A DNA stretch of 64,000 nt from Rhodoblastus sphagnicola (GCF_002937075.1 NZ_NHSJ01000103.1:1-64000), one strand, 5' to 3'. Positions 42,308 through 51,296 are shown, numbered from the stretch's first letter. The notes: a model not told the origin generated them from the letters alone. Numbers and translations: made by a program.

Positions 42308-42955
42308 ATGGCCGAGATCAAGACCCTCGCCGCCACGGTTCGCAGCGGGACCGGCAAGGGGGCCGCCCGCAGCGTTCGTCGTGAAGGCAATATTCCCGGA
42401 GTGATTTATGGCGGCGGCGAAGCCCCGACCCCGATCACCCTCAACTACCGCGACCTCAACAAGCTGATCTACGCGGGCCACTTCCTGACCACGATTTTCG
42501 AAATCGAGATCGACGGCAAGAAGGAAAAGGCCATTCCGCGCGACTACCAGCTCGACGTCGTGCGCGACACGCCGATGCATGTCGATTTCCTGCGCCTGAA
42601 GCCGGGATCGCGCATCAAGGTGGCGGTGCCCGTGCATTTCGCCAACCAGGAAGTCGCCCCCGGCATCAAGCGCGGCGGTTCGCTGAACATCGTGCTCCAC
42701 GCCGTGGACATGCTGGTTCCCGCCGACAACATCCCGGATTCGATCACCATCGATCTCTCCGGCCTGAACTTCAACGACGCCGTGCATATCAAGTCGATTG
42801 AACTGCCGGCGAACTGCACGCCGGTCGATCGGTCCAACTTCACCATCGTCACGGTCGCCCCGCCGCCCGGCGGCGCGGTCGCCGCGGCCGAGGAAGCTGC
42901 GGCCGCCGCCGCCGCGGCAGCAGCCGCTGCGGCTCCGGCCAAGGGCAAGAAGTAA
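42308..42955 (+). CDS. rplY: 50S ribosomal protein L25/general stress protein Ctc
   Basis: Ctc-type L25 (215 aa) binds 5S rRNA. The N-terminal L25 domain (residues 1-95, [24 protein letters not shown]) is followed by the beta-barrel C-terminal TL5 domain ([28 protein letters not shown]-type strand). The tail is extreme: about 20 alanines with a few glutamates, then PAKGKK. A hairpin terminator follows and pth is next, the widely conserved rplY-pth pairing. AAAAAGGA before the ATG is the ribosome site. Secure. Confidence 0.96.
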   Translation: MAEIKTLAATVRSGTGKGAARSVRREGNIPGVIYGGGEAPTPITLNYRDLNKLIYAGHFLTTIFEIEIDGKKEKAIPRDYQLDVVRDTPMHVDFLRLKPGSRIKVAVPVHFANQEVAPGIKRGGSLNIVLHAVDMLVPADNIPDSITIDLSGLNFNDAVHIKSIELPANCTPVDRSNFTIVTVAPPPGGAVAAAEEAAAAAAAAAAAAAPAKGKK

Positions 42956-42972
42956 GCTTCGGCTTTCGGAAG

Positions 42973-43006
42973 ACCGCCCGCTTGAAAAAGCGGGCGGTTT
43001 TGTTTT
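42973..43006 (+). terminator. Intrinsic terminator/attenuator between rplY and pth
   Basis: ACCGCCCGCTT-GAAA-AAGCGGGCGGT makes a perfect 11-bp stem with a GAAA tetraloop and TTTGTTTT tail. Only 11 bp separate the tail from the pth start, so it likely attenuates read-through from abundant rplY transcripts into pth. Confidence 0.88.
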
Positions 43007-43017
43007 GAGGGTTGGTC

Positions 43018-43626
43018 ATGCTGCTACTGGTCGGACTGGGCAATCCCGGTCGGGAATATGCCGGCAATCGCCACAATATCGGGTTCATGGCCGTGGACGC
43101 GCTGGCGCGCGCCAGCGACGCCGGGCCGTTCCGCAAGAAATTCCAGGGCGACATGGCCGAGGCGCGGTTCGGATCGGAGCGCGCCATCCTGCTCAAGCCG
43201 CAGACCTACATGAACGAAAGCGGCCGCTCCGTCGCCGAGGCCGCGCGCTTCCACAAGATCGAGCTTGCCGACATTTTCGTCTTCCACGACGAACTCGACC
43301 TCGCGCCGGGCAAAGTGCGGGTGAAGATCGGCGGCGGCGACGCCGGCCACAACGGCCTGCGCTCCATCACCGCCCATATGGGGTCGAATTACCGGCGCAT
43401 TCGGCTGGGAATCGGCCATCCCGGCGACAAGGCGCGCGTCCATTCCTATGTGCTCGGCGATTTCGCCAAGGCTGAGCAGGGCTGGGTCGAGGCTTTGTGC
43501 GACGCGCTCGCCCGCAACGCCGACCTGCTGGTCAAGGGCGACGACTCGCATTTCCAGAGCAAGGTGCATCTGGCCATGGAGACCGCCGGTTTTGGGCAGG
43601 CCGCGCCGGTGACGAAGGGCGCGTAA
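43018..43626 (+). CDS. pth: Peptidyl-tRNA hydrolase
   Basis: Pth (202 aa) frees tRNA from peptidyl-tRNAs dropped by ribosomes. Family motifs: [22 protein letters not shown] (catalytic His in NRHN), [33 protein letters not shown], and [15 protein letters not shown] take ATG 43018 as start ([11 protein letters not shown]) with GAGGG upstream; a TTG six bases earlier is in frame but unneeded. It lies just behind the rplY terminator; ychF, often next, is absent here. Secure. Confidence 0.97.
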   Translation: MLLLVGLGNPGREYAGNRHNIGFMAVDALARASDAGPFRKKFQGDMAEARFGSERAILLKPQTYMNESGRSVAEAARFHKIELADIFVFHDELDLAPGKVRVKIGGGDAGHNGLRSITAHMGSNYRRIRLGIGHPGDKARVHSYVLGDFAKAEQGWVEALCDALARNADLLVKGDDSHFQSKVHLAMETAGFGQAAPVTKGA

Positions 43627-43683
43627 TTCTCTTGGCTTGAGCGGAGGCGGCGATCGGCGTAGACCGAACTGCAAAAGGCCCGC

Positions 43684-44631
43684 ATGACCGAGCGCAACCA
43701 CACCCCCCGTAAAATCCCGACGCCGCCCAAACCGGAGCGGCGCGAGCCGCTGCCCGGGCGCAATCCCAAGCCGCCCGCCGACGATCCCGCCGCCCATGCC
43801 CGTCTGGAGGCGATCACGGCCAGCCCTTCCTACCGGCTCGCCGTGGAGGACCAGGATTTCCTGGATGGCCCCGCCGCGCGCGGCGCCCGGCTGCAACTCG
43901 ACTATCTCAAGGCGGAGGACGGCCTGCGGGCGGCGGGGATCGAGCGCTGCATCGTGGTGTTCGGCTCGACCCGGCTGTGCGAGCCCGCCGCCGCGAAGCG
44001 GCGCGTCGAGGCGGCGCGGCGGGTCGTCGCGGCGGCGGACGACCGGCGAGAAGACCGGCGTGCGGCCGAGGTCCGGTTGCGCGCGGCGGAAAACGTGCTG
44101 GCGCTCAGCCGCTATTACGACGTGGCCAGGGCGTTCGGCCAGACGGCCTCGCTGGCTGATTGGGGCGGACTGGGCAAGATTCGCATCATGACCGGCGGCG
44201 GGCCGGGCATCATGGAGGCCGCCAATCGCGGCGCCTTCGAGGCCGGGGGGCAGAGCGTCGGCCTCAACATTCATCTGCCCCACGAGCAATATCCCAACCC
44301 CTACATCACGCCCGGCCTGTGCTTCCAGTTCCACTATTTCGCCATGCGCAAGCTGCATTTCCTGCAACGCGCCGTGGCGCTGGTCGCCTTTCCCGGCGGC
44401 TACGGCACGTTCGACGAACTTTTTGAAGTCCTGACCCTGGCGCAGACGCGAAAAATCAAGCCTATCCCCATCGTGCTGGTGGGGGAGGCGTTTTGGCGCG
44501 GCGCCGTGAACTTCGACTTTCTGGCGGAGCAGGGCGTGATCGACCCCGAGGACCGCGAATTGTTCTGGTTCGCCGAAACGGCTGAAGACATTTTCGACGC
44601 CATCATGCAATGGGAGCGCGGAAAATCATGA
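43684..44631 (+). CDS. LOG-family protein (cytokinin-activating phosphoribohydrolase-like)
   Basis: A 315-aa protein. A proline- and charge-rich N-terminus of about 90 residues precedes the LOG Rossmann fold: CIVVFGSTRLCEP, then a long helical insertion rich in Arg/Ala, then MTGGGPGIMEAANRGAFEAGG and AFPGGYGTFDELFEVLTL. The last, PGGxGTxxE, is the catalytic signature of LOG 5'-monophosphate phosphoribohydrolases. Members act on N6-modified adenosine monophosphate (cytokinins) or on AMP/other nucleotides; which applies here is unknown. Its stop overlaps the start of the metallo-beta-lactamase gene by 4 bp, so both are co-translated. Confidence 0.9.
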   Translation: MTERNHTPRKIPTPPKPERREPLPGRNPKPPADDPAAHARLEAITASPSYRLAVEDQDFLDGPAARGARLQLDYLKAEDGLRAAGIERCIVVFGSTRLCEPAAAKRRVEAARRVVAAADDRREDRRAAEVRLRAAENVLALSRYYDVARAFGQTASLADWGGLGKIRIMTGGGPGIMEAANRGAFEAGGQSVGLNIHLPHEQYPNPYITPGLCFQFHYFAMRKLHFLQRAVALVAFPGGYGTFDELFEVLTLAQTRKIKPIPIVLVGEAFWRGAVNFDFLAEQGVIDPEDRELFWFAETAEDIFDAIMQWERGKS

Positions 44632-45998
44632 AACTTTCCTTCCACGGCGCCGATCGCAACGTCACCGGCTCCTGCCACCTGCTGGAGGCGGCGGGCAAGA
44701 AAGTGCTGGTCGATTGCGGCTTGTTCCAGGGCGGGCGCGAAAGCGCCGAGGAGAACGCCGGCGATTTCGGTTTTTCCCCTGGAGACATCGATTTCGTCCT
44801 GCTCACCCACGCCCATCTCGATCATTGCGGACGGCTGCCGCTGCTCAACAAGCGCGGTTTTCGCGGCGAGATCATATCCACCGCCGCCACCCGCGATCTC
44901 GCCCGCCTCGTGCTGCTTGATTCCGCGCACCTTCAGGAGGAGGAGGCCCGCGCCCATGCGCGCCGCGCCGAGCGCCGCGGCGAAACCGGAGCGCCGGCGC
45001 CGCTTTATGACCTGATCGACGCGCTGAACGTGTTCGACCGCTTCGGCCGCGCAATTGCCTACGAGACCCGCGTCGAACTGGCCGACAACCTCGCCGTCAC
45101 CTTTTTCGACGCCGGCCACATTCTCGGCTCCGCCAGCCTGCTGGTCGAGGCGGAGGGCAAAAGGCTGCTGTTTTCCGGCGACATCGGCAATTGCGACCGC
45201 GCCATCCTGCGCGATCCCGTCGTCCCCCATGGCGTCGATGTGGCGGTGATGGAAAGCACCTATGGCGACCGCGACCATCGCGCGCTCGCGCCGACGCTTG
45301 AAGAATTTTATCAGGCCCTCAACGAGAGCTATCAGCGCGGCGGCAATGTCGTCATCCCCACCTTCGCGCTGGAGCGGGCGCAGGAGTTGCTGTTCTACAT
45401 GCGCGAAGGCATGGAAAACAACAAACTGCCCTCCGCCCTGGCGGTCTTCCTCGATTCCCCCATGGCCATTTCGGCGACGGAGATTTTTCGCGCCCACCCG
45501 GAATGCTATGACGGCGAGACCTCCGCCCTGCTGGCGCGGGGGCGCGATCCCTTCGCCCTGCCGCGCCTGCATTTCTGCCGCGAGGCGGCGGAGTCCATTG
45601 CGCTGAACACCATTCGCGGCGGCGCGGTGATCATGGCCGGCGCCGGCATGTGCAATGGCGGGCGCGTGCGCCATCATCTGCGCCACAATCTCGGCCGCGC
45701 GGGCGCCAGCGTGATCTTCGTCGGCTTCGCCGCCAAGGGAACGCTGGCGCGCCAGATCATCGATGGCGCGCGAAAAGTGTCGCTGTTCGGCGAGGAGATC
45801 GCGGTGCGCGCGCATATCCATACCATCAACGGCTTTTCCGCCCATGCCGGCCAGGCCGAGCTGGTCGCCTGGCACAAGTCGGCGGCGCCGAAACGGACTT
45901 TTCTCGTGCATGGCGAGGAGGAGGCGATGGAGACGCTCGCCGGTCTGCTGCCCGGCCCGGTGGATCGGCCCGAGTTGGGGAAGAGCTTTCTGCTGTGA
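44628..45998 (+). CDS. RNase-like metallo-beta-lactamase/beta-CASP protein
   Basis: A 456-aa protein with the CPSF/RNase layout: an MBL core (MKLSFHGADRNVTGSCHLLE; LLTHAHLDHCGRLP; FFDAGHILGSASLLVE; LFSGDIGNCDRAIL), a beta-CASP insertion (NVVIPTFALERAQELLFYM), and a C-terminal RMMBL domain (VRAHIHTINGFSAHAGQAEL...FLVHGEEEAM). The zinc motifs are complete. Bacterial members of this group are mostly uncharacterised exonucleases or RNA processors. Start ATG 44628 overlaps the LOG stop (ATGA). It is distinct from the larger RNase J. Role inferred from fold only. Confidence 0.9.
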   Translation: MKLSFHGADRNVTGSCHLLEAAGKKVLVDCGLFQGGRESAEENAGDFGFSPGDIDFVLLTHAHLDHCGRLPLLNKRGFRGEIISTAATRDLARLVLLDSAHLQEEEARAHARRAERRGETGAPAPLYDLIDALNVFDRFGRAIAYETRVELADNLAVTFFDAGHILGSASLLVEAEGKRLLFSGDIGNCDRAILRDPVVPHGVDVAVMESTYGDRDHRALAPTLEEFYQALNESYQRGGNVVIPTFALERAQELLFYMREGMENNKLPSALAVFLDSPMAISATEIFRAHPECYDGETSALLARGRDPFALPRLHFCREAAESIALNTIRGGAVIMAGAGMCNGGRVRHHLRHNLGRAGASVIFVGFAAKGTLARQIIDGARKVSLFGEEIAVRAHIHTINGFSAHAGQAELVAWHKSAAPKRTFLVHGEEEAMETLAGLLPGPVDRPELGKSFLL

Positions 45999-46167
45999 CG
46001 CGGCGCAACAGGGAAACCATTCGTTAAGACTGTAGAAAATTTCGCTAAACTTGTCGGCGAACGCGCGCGCGTTAACCGGAATCCCCGCATTCGGACAAGC
46101 CTTCCTTAGCGGCTTGGGCACAGTCTCCCGCTCGACGCGGGCCTGAGGCCCGAGGCGCGAAACCCTT

Positions 46168-46974
46168 ATGATCCCCCAGATTTCTGTCATCATCCCCACA
46201 TTCCGGCGGCCTGAACATCTCGTCGAAGCCATCGAAAGCGTTCTGGCCCAGACAGGCGTCGCCTGCGAAATCCGCGTGGTCGACGACTGCCCCCAGGGCT
46301 CGGCCGAAAACGTCGTCGCGCCCTATCTCGACCGTGGCTTGACCTACCAGCGCTCCCCGGCGCCCTCGGGCGGCCGGCCCGCCCTGGTGCGCAATCTCGG
46401 CTGGCGGGGGGCGCAAGCGGAGATCATCCATTTCCTCGACGACGACGATCTCGTGCCGGACGGCTATTACGCCGAGGCGCTGAAAGCCTTCGCCGAGCGC
46501 CCGGAGATCGGCGTGGTGTTCGGCAAGATCGAGCCGTTCGGCGACACGGAGATTTCCGGCGAGCGCGCCTATTTCGACCGGGCCTTCCGCCGCGCCAAAA
46601 AATACCAGCGCATGGGCAAGCTCGGCTTTTCCGCCGCCATGTTCTTCCAGGAGACGCTGCTGGTGTGCAGCGCCGCGATGACCCGCAAGCGCTGCGTCGC
46701 CGAGATCGACGGCTTCAGCAATGGTCCCGTCATCGCCGAGGACGTCGATTTCTATGCCCGCGCCATTCGCAAATTCGGCGCGGTGCTGCTCGACCGCACC
46801 TCGATCCATTATCGCATCGGCCCTTCGCTGATGCGCCTGCCCGACCGCCAGCCGCTGATCGAGCAATCCTACCGCGACATTCACAGCCGCTACCGCGCGG
46901 AGCATGGCGCCGTCGATTTCTACGCCATGAAGACTTTCGCCAAATTGTTGAACAAGATCGATGATCTCAATTAG
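46168..46974 (+). CDS. Family 2 glycosyltransferase
   Basis: GT-A fold transferase (268 aa): QISVIIPTFRRPEHLVEAIESVL opens the nucleotide-binding fold, and the metal-binding acidic cluster is in IIHFLDDDDLVPDGYY. An acceptor-side motif PVIAEDVDFYARAIRKFG follows. No membrane segment, so it works at the cytosolic face on a sugar nucleotide. It starts 169 bp after the metallo-beta-lactamase gene and overlaps the FemAB-like acyltransferase gene by 14 bp. Donor and acceptor cannot be read from sequence. Confidence 0.88.
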   Translation: MIPQISVIIPTFRRPEHLVEAIESVLAQTGVACEIRVVDDCPQGSAENVVAPYLDRGLTYQRSPAPSGGRPALVRNLGWRGAQAEIIHFLDDDDLVPDGYYAEALKAFAERPEIGVVFGKIEPFGDTEISGERAYFDRAFRRAKKYQRMGKLGFSAAMFFQETLLVCSAAMTRKRCVAEIDGFSNGPVIAEDVDFYARAIRKFGAVLLDRTSIHYRIGPSLMRLPDRQPLIEQSYRDIHSRYRAEHGAVDFYAMKTFAKLLNKIDDLN

Positions 46975-48091
46975 CGTCCTCAGCTCCCAAGAGGAGCTTC
47001 AGGCGCTCGCGCCGGAATGGCAAAGGCTGTTCGGCGCAATGACCCTGCGCACGCCGTCGAAATCGCCGCTGTGGCAATTGACGTGGTGGAAGCATTTTGG
47101 CGCGCGGCCCTCAGCCCTCGCGCGGCACGAGATGCGCGTGTTCGTGCTGCGCGACGACGGCGGCCAACTCGTCGCCGTCGCGCCGATGATGCGGACGCGC
47201 CGGCCCGGCTTCGGGCCGGGCCTGTTCAGCGAATTGCAGTTCTTCGGCGCCGATCCCTATGTCACGCAATTGCGCGGCCCGGTGTGCCGGCGCGAGCGCC
47301 TGCCCGAAGTCTGCGCCCGGCTGGCGGCGCATGTCAAAACCTTGCAAGACTGCGATTTCGTGCAATGGCGCGGCATGGCGCCGGGCTCTTCGCGCGAGGA
47401 CTGCATCGTTCAGCCGCAATTGGAGGATGTCGATTCCGTGCTGCCGATGGCGGAAAGCTGGGACGCTTTCCACGCGGCCCTGCCGAAAAAGACGCGAAAG
47501 CATCTGCGCAAGAGCCAGAACGATTTATGCGCCGACAACGTGCATTACGCGTTTGGCGTGACCACCGCGCCGGAAGCGGCGTGTGACTCGTTGCAAAGAT
47601 TCTACGCGCTGCATGCCCGGCGCGCCGCGCTCAAGGACGTGACGTCACACCCGAATGTTTTCGATGGCGCCCGGTCGCGCGCCTTTCTTGACGATTATTG
47701 CGGGCGGATGGCCTGCAACGGCGACCTGCGCCTGTTCGAGATCCGCGTCGGCGGCGAAATCGTCGCGATCCGCCTCGGCTTCGCGCTGGGCGACGAACTC
47801 TACCTCTATTTCTCCGGCTACGACCCCGATTACGGCCGCTACAGCATCATGACCACGCTAATGGCGGAGACGCTGAGATGGGCGCATGAGCAAAACGTGC
47901 GGCTCGTGAACCTGTCGTCGGGAATCGATCGCTCGAAAACGCGGTTCCGGCCGGAATTGGTGACCACCGAAGGTTTTTACACGCGCGGCGCCGGCTGGCG
48001 TGGCGCGCTCGCCTTGCCTCTGCTGCGCCGGTTGCGCCACGGCGCGCGGCCGGTGGCGGAGCCGGATGCGGACGATTGCGTCGAAGCATAA
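46961..48091 (+). CDS. FemAB/BioF2-like GNAT acyltransferase
   Basis: A 376-aa protein with duplicated GNAT-like folds. The first half has SPLWQLTWWKHFGARP and LVAVAPMMRTRRPGFGPG; the second, the BioF2-like acetyltransferase domain, has ALPKKTRKHLRKSQNDL, RLFEIRVGGEIVAIRLGFALGDELYLY and YFSGYDPDYGRYSIMTTLMAE. Such proteins are found in capsule/cellulose/exopolysaccharide operons and transfer acyl or aminoacyl groups. It overlaps the preceding glycosyltransferase gene and is 13 bp before the membrane acyltransferase, which supports a surface-glycan modification operon. Substrate unknown. Confidence 0.87.
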   Translation: MISISVLSSQEELQALAPEWQRLFGAMTLRTPSKSPLWQLTWWKHFGARPSALARHEMRVFVLRDDGGQLVAVAPMMRTRRPGFGPGLFSELQFFGADPYVTQLRGPVCRRERLPEVCARLAAHVKTLQDCDFVQWRGMAPGSSREDCIVQPQLEDVDSVLPMAESWDAFHAALPKKTRKHLRKSQNDLCADNVHYAFGVTTAPEAACDSLQRFYALHARRAALKDVTSHPNVFDGARSRAFLDDYCGRMACNGDLRLFEIRVGGEIVAIRLGFALGDELYLYFSGYDPDYGRYSIMTTLMAETLRWAHEQNVRLVNLSSGIDRSKTRFRPELVTTEGFYTRGAGWRGALALPLLRRLRHGARPVAEPDADDCVEA

Positions 48092-48104
48092 CAAGGGAGA
48101 GGTG

Positions 48105-49292
48105 ATGCGCTTTCATGCCCTGGACGGACTGCGTGGCCTCTGCGCCCTGACCGTGGCGCTGCTGCACCTCTACACCCACATGAATGTGACGCCGCCGGAC
48201 TTCATCGCCCACTCCTTCGCGCTGGTCGATTTTTTCTTCGTGCTCAGCGGCTTCGTTCTCGCCCACGCCTTTTTCGAATCGCTGGCGGCGCGCGGCGAGG
48301 GCGCGGCCTTCGCGATCCGGCGCGTCGGGCGGCTTTACCCGCTGCACTTCTTCATTCTCGGCCTGTTCGTCGTGGTCGAGATCGGCCGCTACGTCGCCAG
48401 CCTGAAGGGCGCGACGCTGGCCGCGACGCCGTTTTCGCAAGGGACATCGGTTCCCTCGCTGCTGAGCAATCTGGCGCTGGCGCAGGCGCTGGGCCTGCAC
48501 GACGGCATCACCTGGAATTTCCCGGCCTGGAGCATCAGCGTCGAATTCTGGGTCAACATGCTGTTCGCCGCCGTGCTGGCGCTGCCGCTGTCGCGGGCGG
48601 GTCAGGACCCGCTGAGGGAGAAGACGCGTCTCGTCGTGCTGTTGGCGCTCGCCGGCGGCGTCGCCACCTTTTTCGCGGCGCGGGTCAGCAAGGATCTGAC
48701 TTTTGACTACGGCCTGCTGCGCTGCATTTATGGCTTCTTCCTCGGCGTCGCCGCGCAGAGGTTGCGGGCGGAAAACCGCGATCTCCTGGCCCGCTGGCCG
48801 CGCTGGGCGCTGGCGGCGGCGGAAGTCCTGGTTACGCTCGTCGCGATCGCGTTCATCGCTTATGGCGAACGCTTCTGGCTGTTCATGCTCGCGCCGCCGC
48901 TGTTCGCCCTGGCCACGCTGATTTACGCGCGCGAACAAGGGCCGGTGTCGCGCCTTCTGCTGACGCGGCCGTTCCACGCTTTCGGCGAATGGTCCTATTC
49001 GATCTACATGGTCCACGCCTTCCTGCTGGTAAACGTGCTGGGACGGGCGGCCTCCGTCGCGGGCAAGTTCGGGCTGTTCGGCGTGGCGCCGGGAACCGAC
49101 GGCGGGCGCGCCCTGGCTGCGGTGTTTTCGCAAGGTTTGCTGGCGCAGGCCGGCGTGTTCGCGGTCTATGTCGCGCTGGTGCTCGGGGTGTCCGCGCTGA
49201 CCTTCCGTTTCATCGAGCGGCCCGGCCGGAGCTGGTTCAACGCGCTGGCGGCGCGCGGCCAGACCCCGGCCCGGCGCGTGCTGCCGGCTTGA
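48105..49292 (+). CDS. Acyltransferase family 3 membrane protein (OafA/NodX type)
   Basis: A 395-aa polytopic protein starting MRFHALDGLRGLCALTVALLHL, the signature opening of acyltransferase-3 proteins. It has FALVDFFFVLSGFVLAHAFFE, RRVGRLYPLHFFILGLFVV and about ten membrane segments, ending SALTFRFIERPGRSWF. The catalytic-type His is in the first segment (LHL) and the R-x10-H-like element is in RRVGRLYPLH. Such enzymes O-acylate surface sugars from the cytosolic side. Start ATG 48105 follows AGGGAGAGG; upstream residues are not conserved. Part of the glycosyltransferase-acyltransferase operon. Confidence 0.93.
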   Translation: MRFHALDGLRGLCALTVALLHLYTHMNVTPPDFIAHSFALVDFFFVLSGFVLAHAFFESLAARGEGAAFAIRRVGRLYPLHFFILGLFVVVEIGRYVASLKGATLAATPFSQGTSVPSLLSNLALAQALGLHDGITWNFPAWSISVEFWVNMLFAAVLALPLSRAGQDPLREKTRLVVLLALAGGVATFFAARVSKDLTFDYGLLRCIYGFFLGVAAQRLRAENRDLLARWPRWALAAAEVLVTLVAIAFIAYGERFWLFMLAPPLFALATLIYAREQGPVSRLLLTRPFHAFGEWSYSIYMVHAFLLVNVLGRAASVAGKFGLFGVAPGTDGGRALAAVFSQGLLAQAGVFAVYVALVLGVSALTFRFIERPGRSWFNALAARGQTPARRVLPA

Positions 49293-49393
49293 TGCCCTCG
49301 TCATTGGGGATTATCGAAAGCTGGCTGCGGACCCGCCCCTCCCGGCCGGTCCGCGACAGGAGCCTTGCAATTTCGCCAGATGGCTTCGGGAGC

Positions 49394-50227
49394 ATGATTT
49401 TGCCAGGACGCATCGCCACGATCTTCGCGCCCGCATTGGCGCTGCTGCTGCTTTCGGCGCCCGCCCGCGCCGAGGAAGGCCTGCGCGAGCAGGTCTGCGG
49501 CATGATCGAAAAGGCCGCCTCGACCCACAACCTGCCGGTCTCTTTTCTCACCCGGCTGATCTGGCAAGAGAGCGCGTTCCGCTCCAATGCGGTCTCGCCC
49601 AAGGGCGCCCAGGGCATCGCGCAATTCATGCCGGGCACGGCGGCCGAGCGTGGGCTTTCCGATCCGTTCGACCCGGAGCAGGCCATTCCCAAGGCGGCGG
49701 AGCTGCTTTCGGAGCTGCGGACGCGGTTCGGCAATCTCGGCCTCGCCGCGGCGGCCTATAATGGCGGGCCGAACCGCGTCGCGGCCTGGCTGGCCGGGAC
49801 CGGCGGCCTGCCGTTCGAAACCCGCTCCTATGTCGAAATCATCACGCGCCACGTGGCGGAAGACTGGCAGGACGCCAAGGCGGCCGAGACGATCAAGCTG
49901 CCGGGAGGCTCCTGCCTGGAGCTGGCGTCGCGCATGGTGCGCGACGAGCCGCTCCAGTTCGCCCGCTCCGCCCTGATGGCGCCCTGGGGCGTGCAGATCT
50001 CCGGCGCGTTCAATCGCGGCGCGGCGATGGCGGCTTACACGCGGGCGCGGCGGAGTTTTGGCGGCCTGCTGACCGGCGAGCCCATGATCATCGGCCGGCG
50101 GGCGCCGGGGCGCGGTTTCGCGCGGTTCTGGGCGATCCGGGCGCCGGCGCAGAGTCGGGCGGCGGCGGAAGCTTTGTGCGCAAAAATCCACGGCGCCGGC
50201 GGCGCCTGCGCCGTGCTGAAAACCTGA
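49394..50227 (+). CDS. Lytic transglycosylase, SLT domain, with C-terminal SPOR-like segment
   Basis: A 277-aa secreted murein enzyme. The signal peptide MILPGRIATIFAPALALLLLSAPARAEE supports ATG 49394; an upstream ATG (49291), overlapping the previous stop, would add an unlikely leader. The SLT domain has the catalytic Glu E59 in LIWQESAFRSNAVSPKG, then GIAQFMPGTAAERGL and AAAYNGGPNRVAAWL. The last 80 residues (GGLLTGEPMIIGRR... AAAEALCAKIHGAGGACAVLK) resemble a SPOR-like peptidoglycan-binding fold. It cuts glycan strands, possibly serving assembly of the surface polymer made by the neighbouring genes. Confidence 0.88.
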   Translation: MILPGRIATIFAPALALLLLSAPARAEEGLREQVCGMIEKAASTHNLPVSFLTRLIWQESAFRSNAVSPKGAQGIAQFMPGTAAERGLSDPFDPEQAIPKAAELLSELRTRFGNLGLAAAAYNGGPNRVAAWLAGTGGLPFETRSYVEIITRHVAEDWQDAKAAETIKLPGGSCLELASRMVRDEPLQFARSALMAPWGVQISGAFNRGAAMAAYTRARRSFGGLLTGEPMIIGRRAPGRGFARFWAIRAPAQSRAAAEALCAKIHGAGGACAVLKT

Positions 50228-50314
50228 GATCGGCCTGCTTTACAAACGCCGCGATTGGGGACAAAACCTTAACAAACATTTTGCGCCCGCGTGCGGGCGC
50301 AGGCGGGAACCTTC

Positions 50315-51106
50315 ATGTCCAGAACGAAACTCCTTCAATCGCTGGTGATCTTGGCGAGCCTTGGCGCCTTTGCGGCGCCGGCGGACGCGCAGTTTTACTT
50401 CTTCGATCCGCCGCCGGGGCCCCAGCCTGAGCCGCGCGTCCTGTCCGCGCCCAAGCCCAGGCATCAGCCCCGGCCCGTCCTGCGCGACGACGACGACGAT
50501 CCCGGCGTGGTGGTCGATCTTCACCGTGGCGGCTCGATCTACCGCGAACCCGGCGTCGAACCGCCGCGCGGCGGCTCCAGCTACGCGGCGCTGCCCCCCG
50601 ACGCCGACCCCAATTATTCGACCCCGGTCGATCTCGACAACAAGGTCAATTTCAAGCTGACGACGCAGCAGATCGTGTCCGATCCGACCGGCGAGGCGGC
50701 GGGCACGCTGACCGTCAACACAAGGCAGCGCAAGCTTTACTATTCGTTGGGCGGCGGTCAGGCGGTGCAATATTCCATCGCCGTGGGCAAGGCGGGTTTC
50801 GCCTGGAAAGGCTCGGCCACCATCGGCAGAAAAGCGTTCTGGCCGGGCTGGACGCCGCCGAAGGAAATGCTGGAGCGCCATCCCGACCTGCCCGAACATA
50901 TGGATGGCGCGCTCAACAATCCGCTCGGGGCGCGCGCGCTTTATCTGTTCCAGGGCAAGACCGACACCTTGTTCCGCATCCACGGCACCAACGAGCCCAA
51001 AAGCATCGGCACGGCGTCGTCCTCGGGCTGCATCCGCATGCACAATGCCGACGTGATCGACCTTTATGGGCGGGTGTCGGCGGGCACCAAGGTCGTGGTG
51101 ATGTGA
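50315..51106 (+). CDS. L,D-transpeptidase (YkuD domain)
   Basis: A 263-aa exported enzyme with signal peptide (LLQSLVILASLGAFAAPADAQ), a proline/aspartate-rich linker (RPVLRDDDDDPGVVVDL), and a YkuD domain with motif HGTNEPKSIGTASSSGCIRM, where C239 is the nucleophile. It forms 3-3 crosslinks or attaches proteins to peptidoglycan. ATG 50315 follows GGCGGGAAC and starts the signal peptide; an earlier frame start adds only eight residues. It lies 87 bp behind the lytic transglycosylase and ends in a terminator. Confidence 0.93.
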   Translation: MSRTKLLQSLVILASLGAFAAPADAQFYFFDPPPGPQPEPRVLSAPKPRHQPRPVLRDDDDDPGVVVDLHRGGSIYREPGVEPPRGGSSYAALPPDADPNYSTPVDLDNKVNFKLTTQQIVSDPTGEAAGTLTVNTRQRKLYYSLGGGQAVQYSIAVGKAGFAWKGSATIGRKAFWPGWTPPKEMLERHPDLPEHMDGALNNPLGARALYLFQGKTDTLFRIHGTNEPKSIGTASSSGCIRMHNADVIDLYGRVSAGTKVVVM

Positions 51107-51118
51107 GGGCGGCGATTT

Positions 51119-51160
51119 AACGTCATTCCTTCTGGCGGAAGAAGGATGACGTTATTTTAT
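51119..51160 (+). terminator. Terminator after the L,D-transpeptidase gene
   Basis: AACGTCAT-TCCTTC pairs with GAAGAAGG-ATGACGTT (51119-51153) around a short loop, followed by ATTTTAT. The stem has one bulge; the U-tract is short, so moderate strength. Confidence 0.7.
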
Positions 51161-51296
51161 CCTCATCGCTTCAAGGCGCGACCCGACGCGGGGCGCCATA
51201 GATTATCCCCGCTTCAGTCGACGCGGGGATACTCTATGTTGATTTGAAAACGCATATTCTTTTCAGAGAACCGCGCGCGCTTTTCGGGACTATGCG

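Noticed and set aside
51199-51238. Second hairpin (ATCCCCG/CGGGGAT) between the L,D-transpeptidase and tesA as a tesA terminator
   Set aside because: The stem is real but no T-run follows on the minus strand; it is not convincing as an intrinsic terminator.
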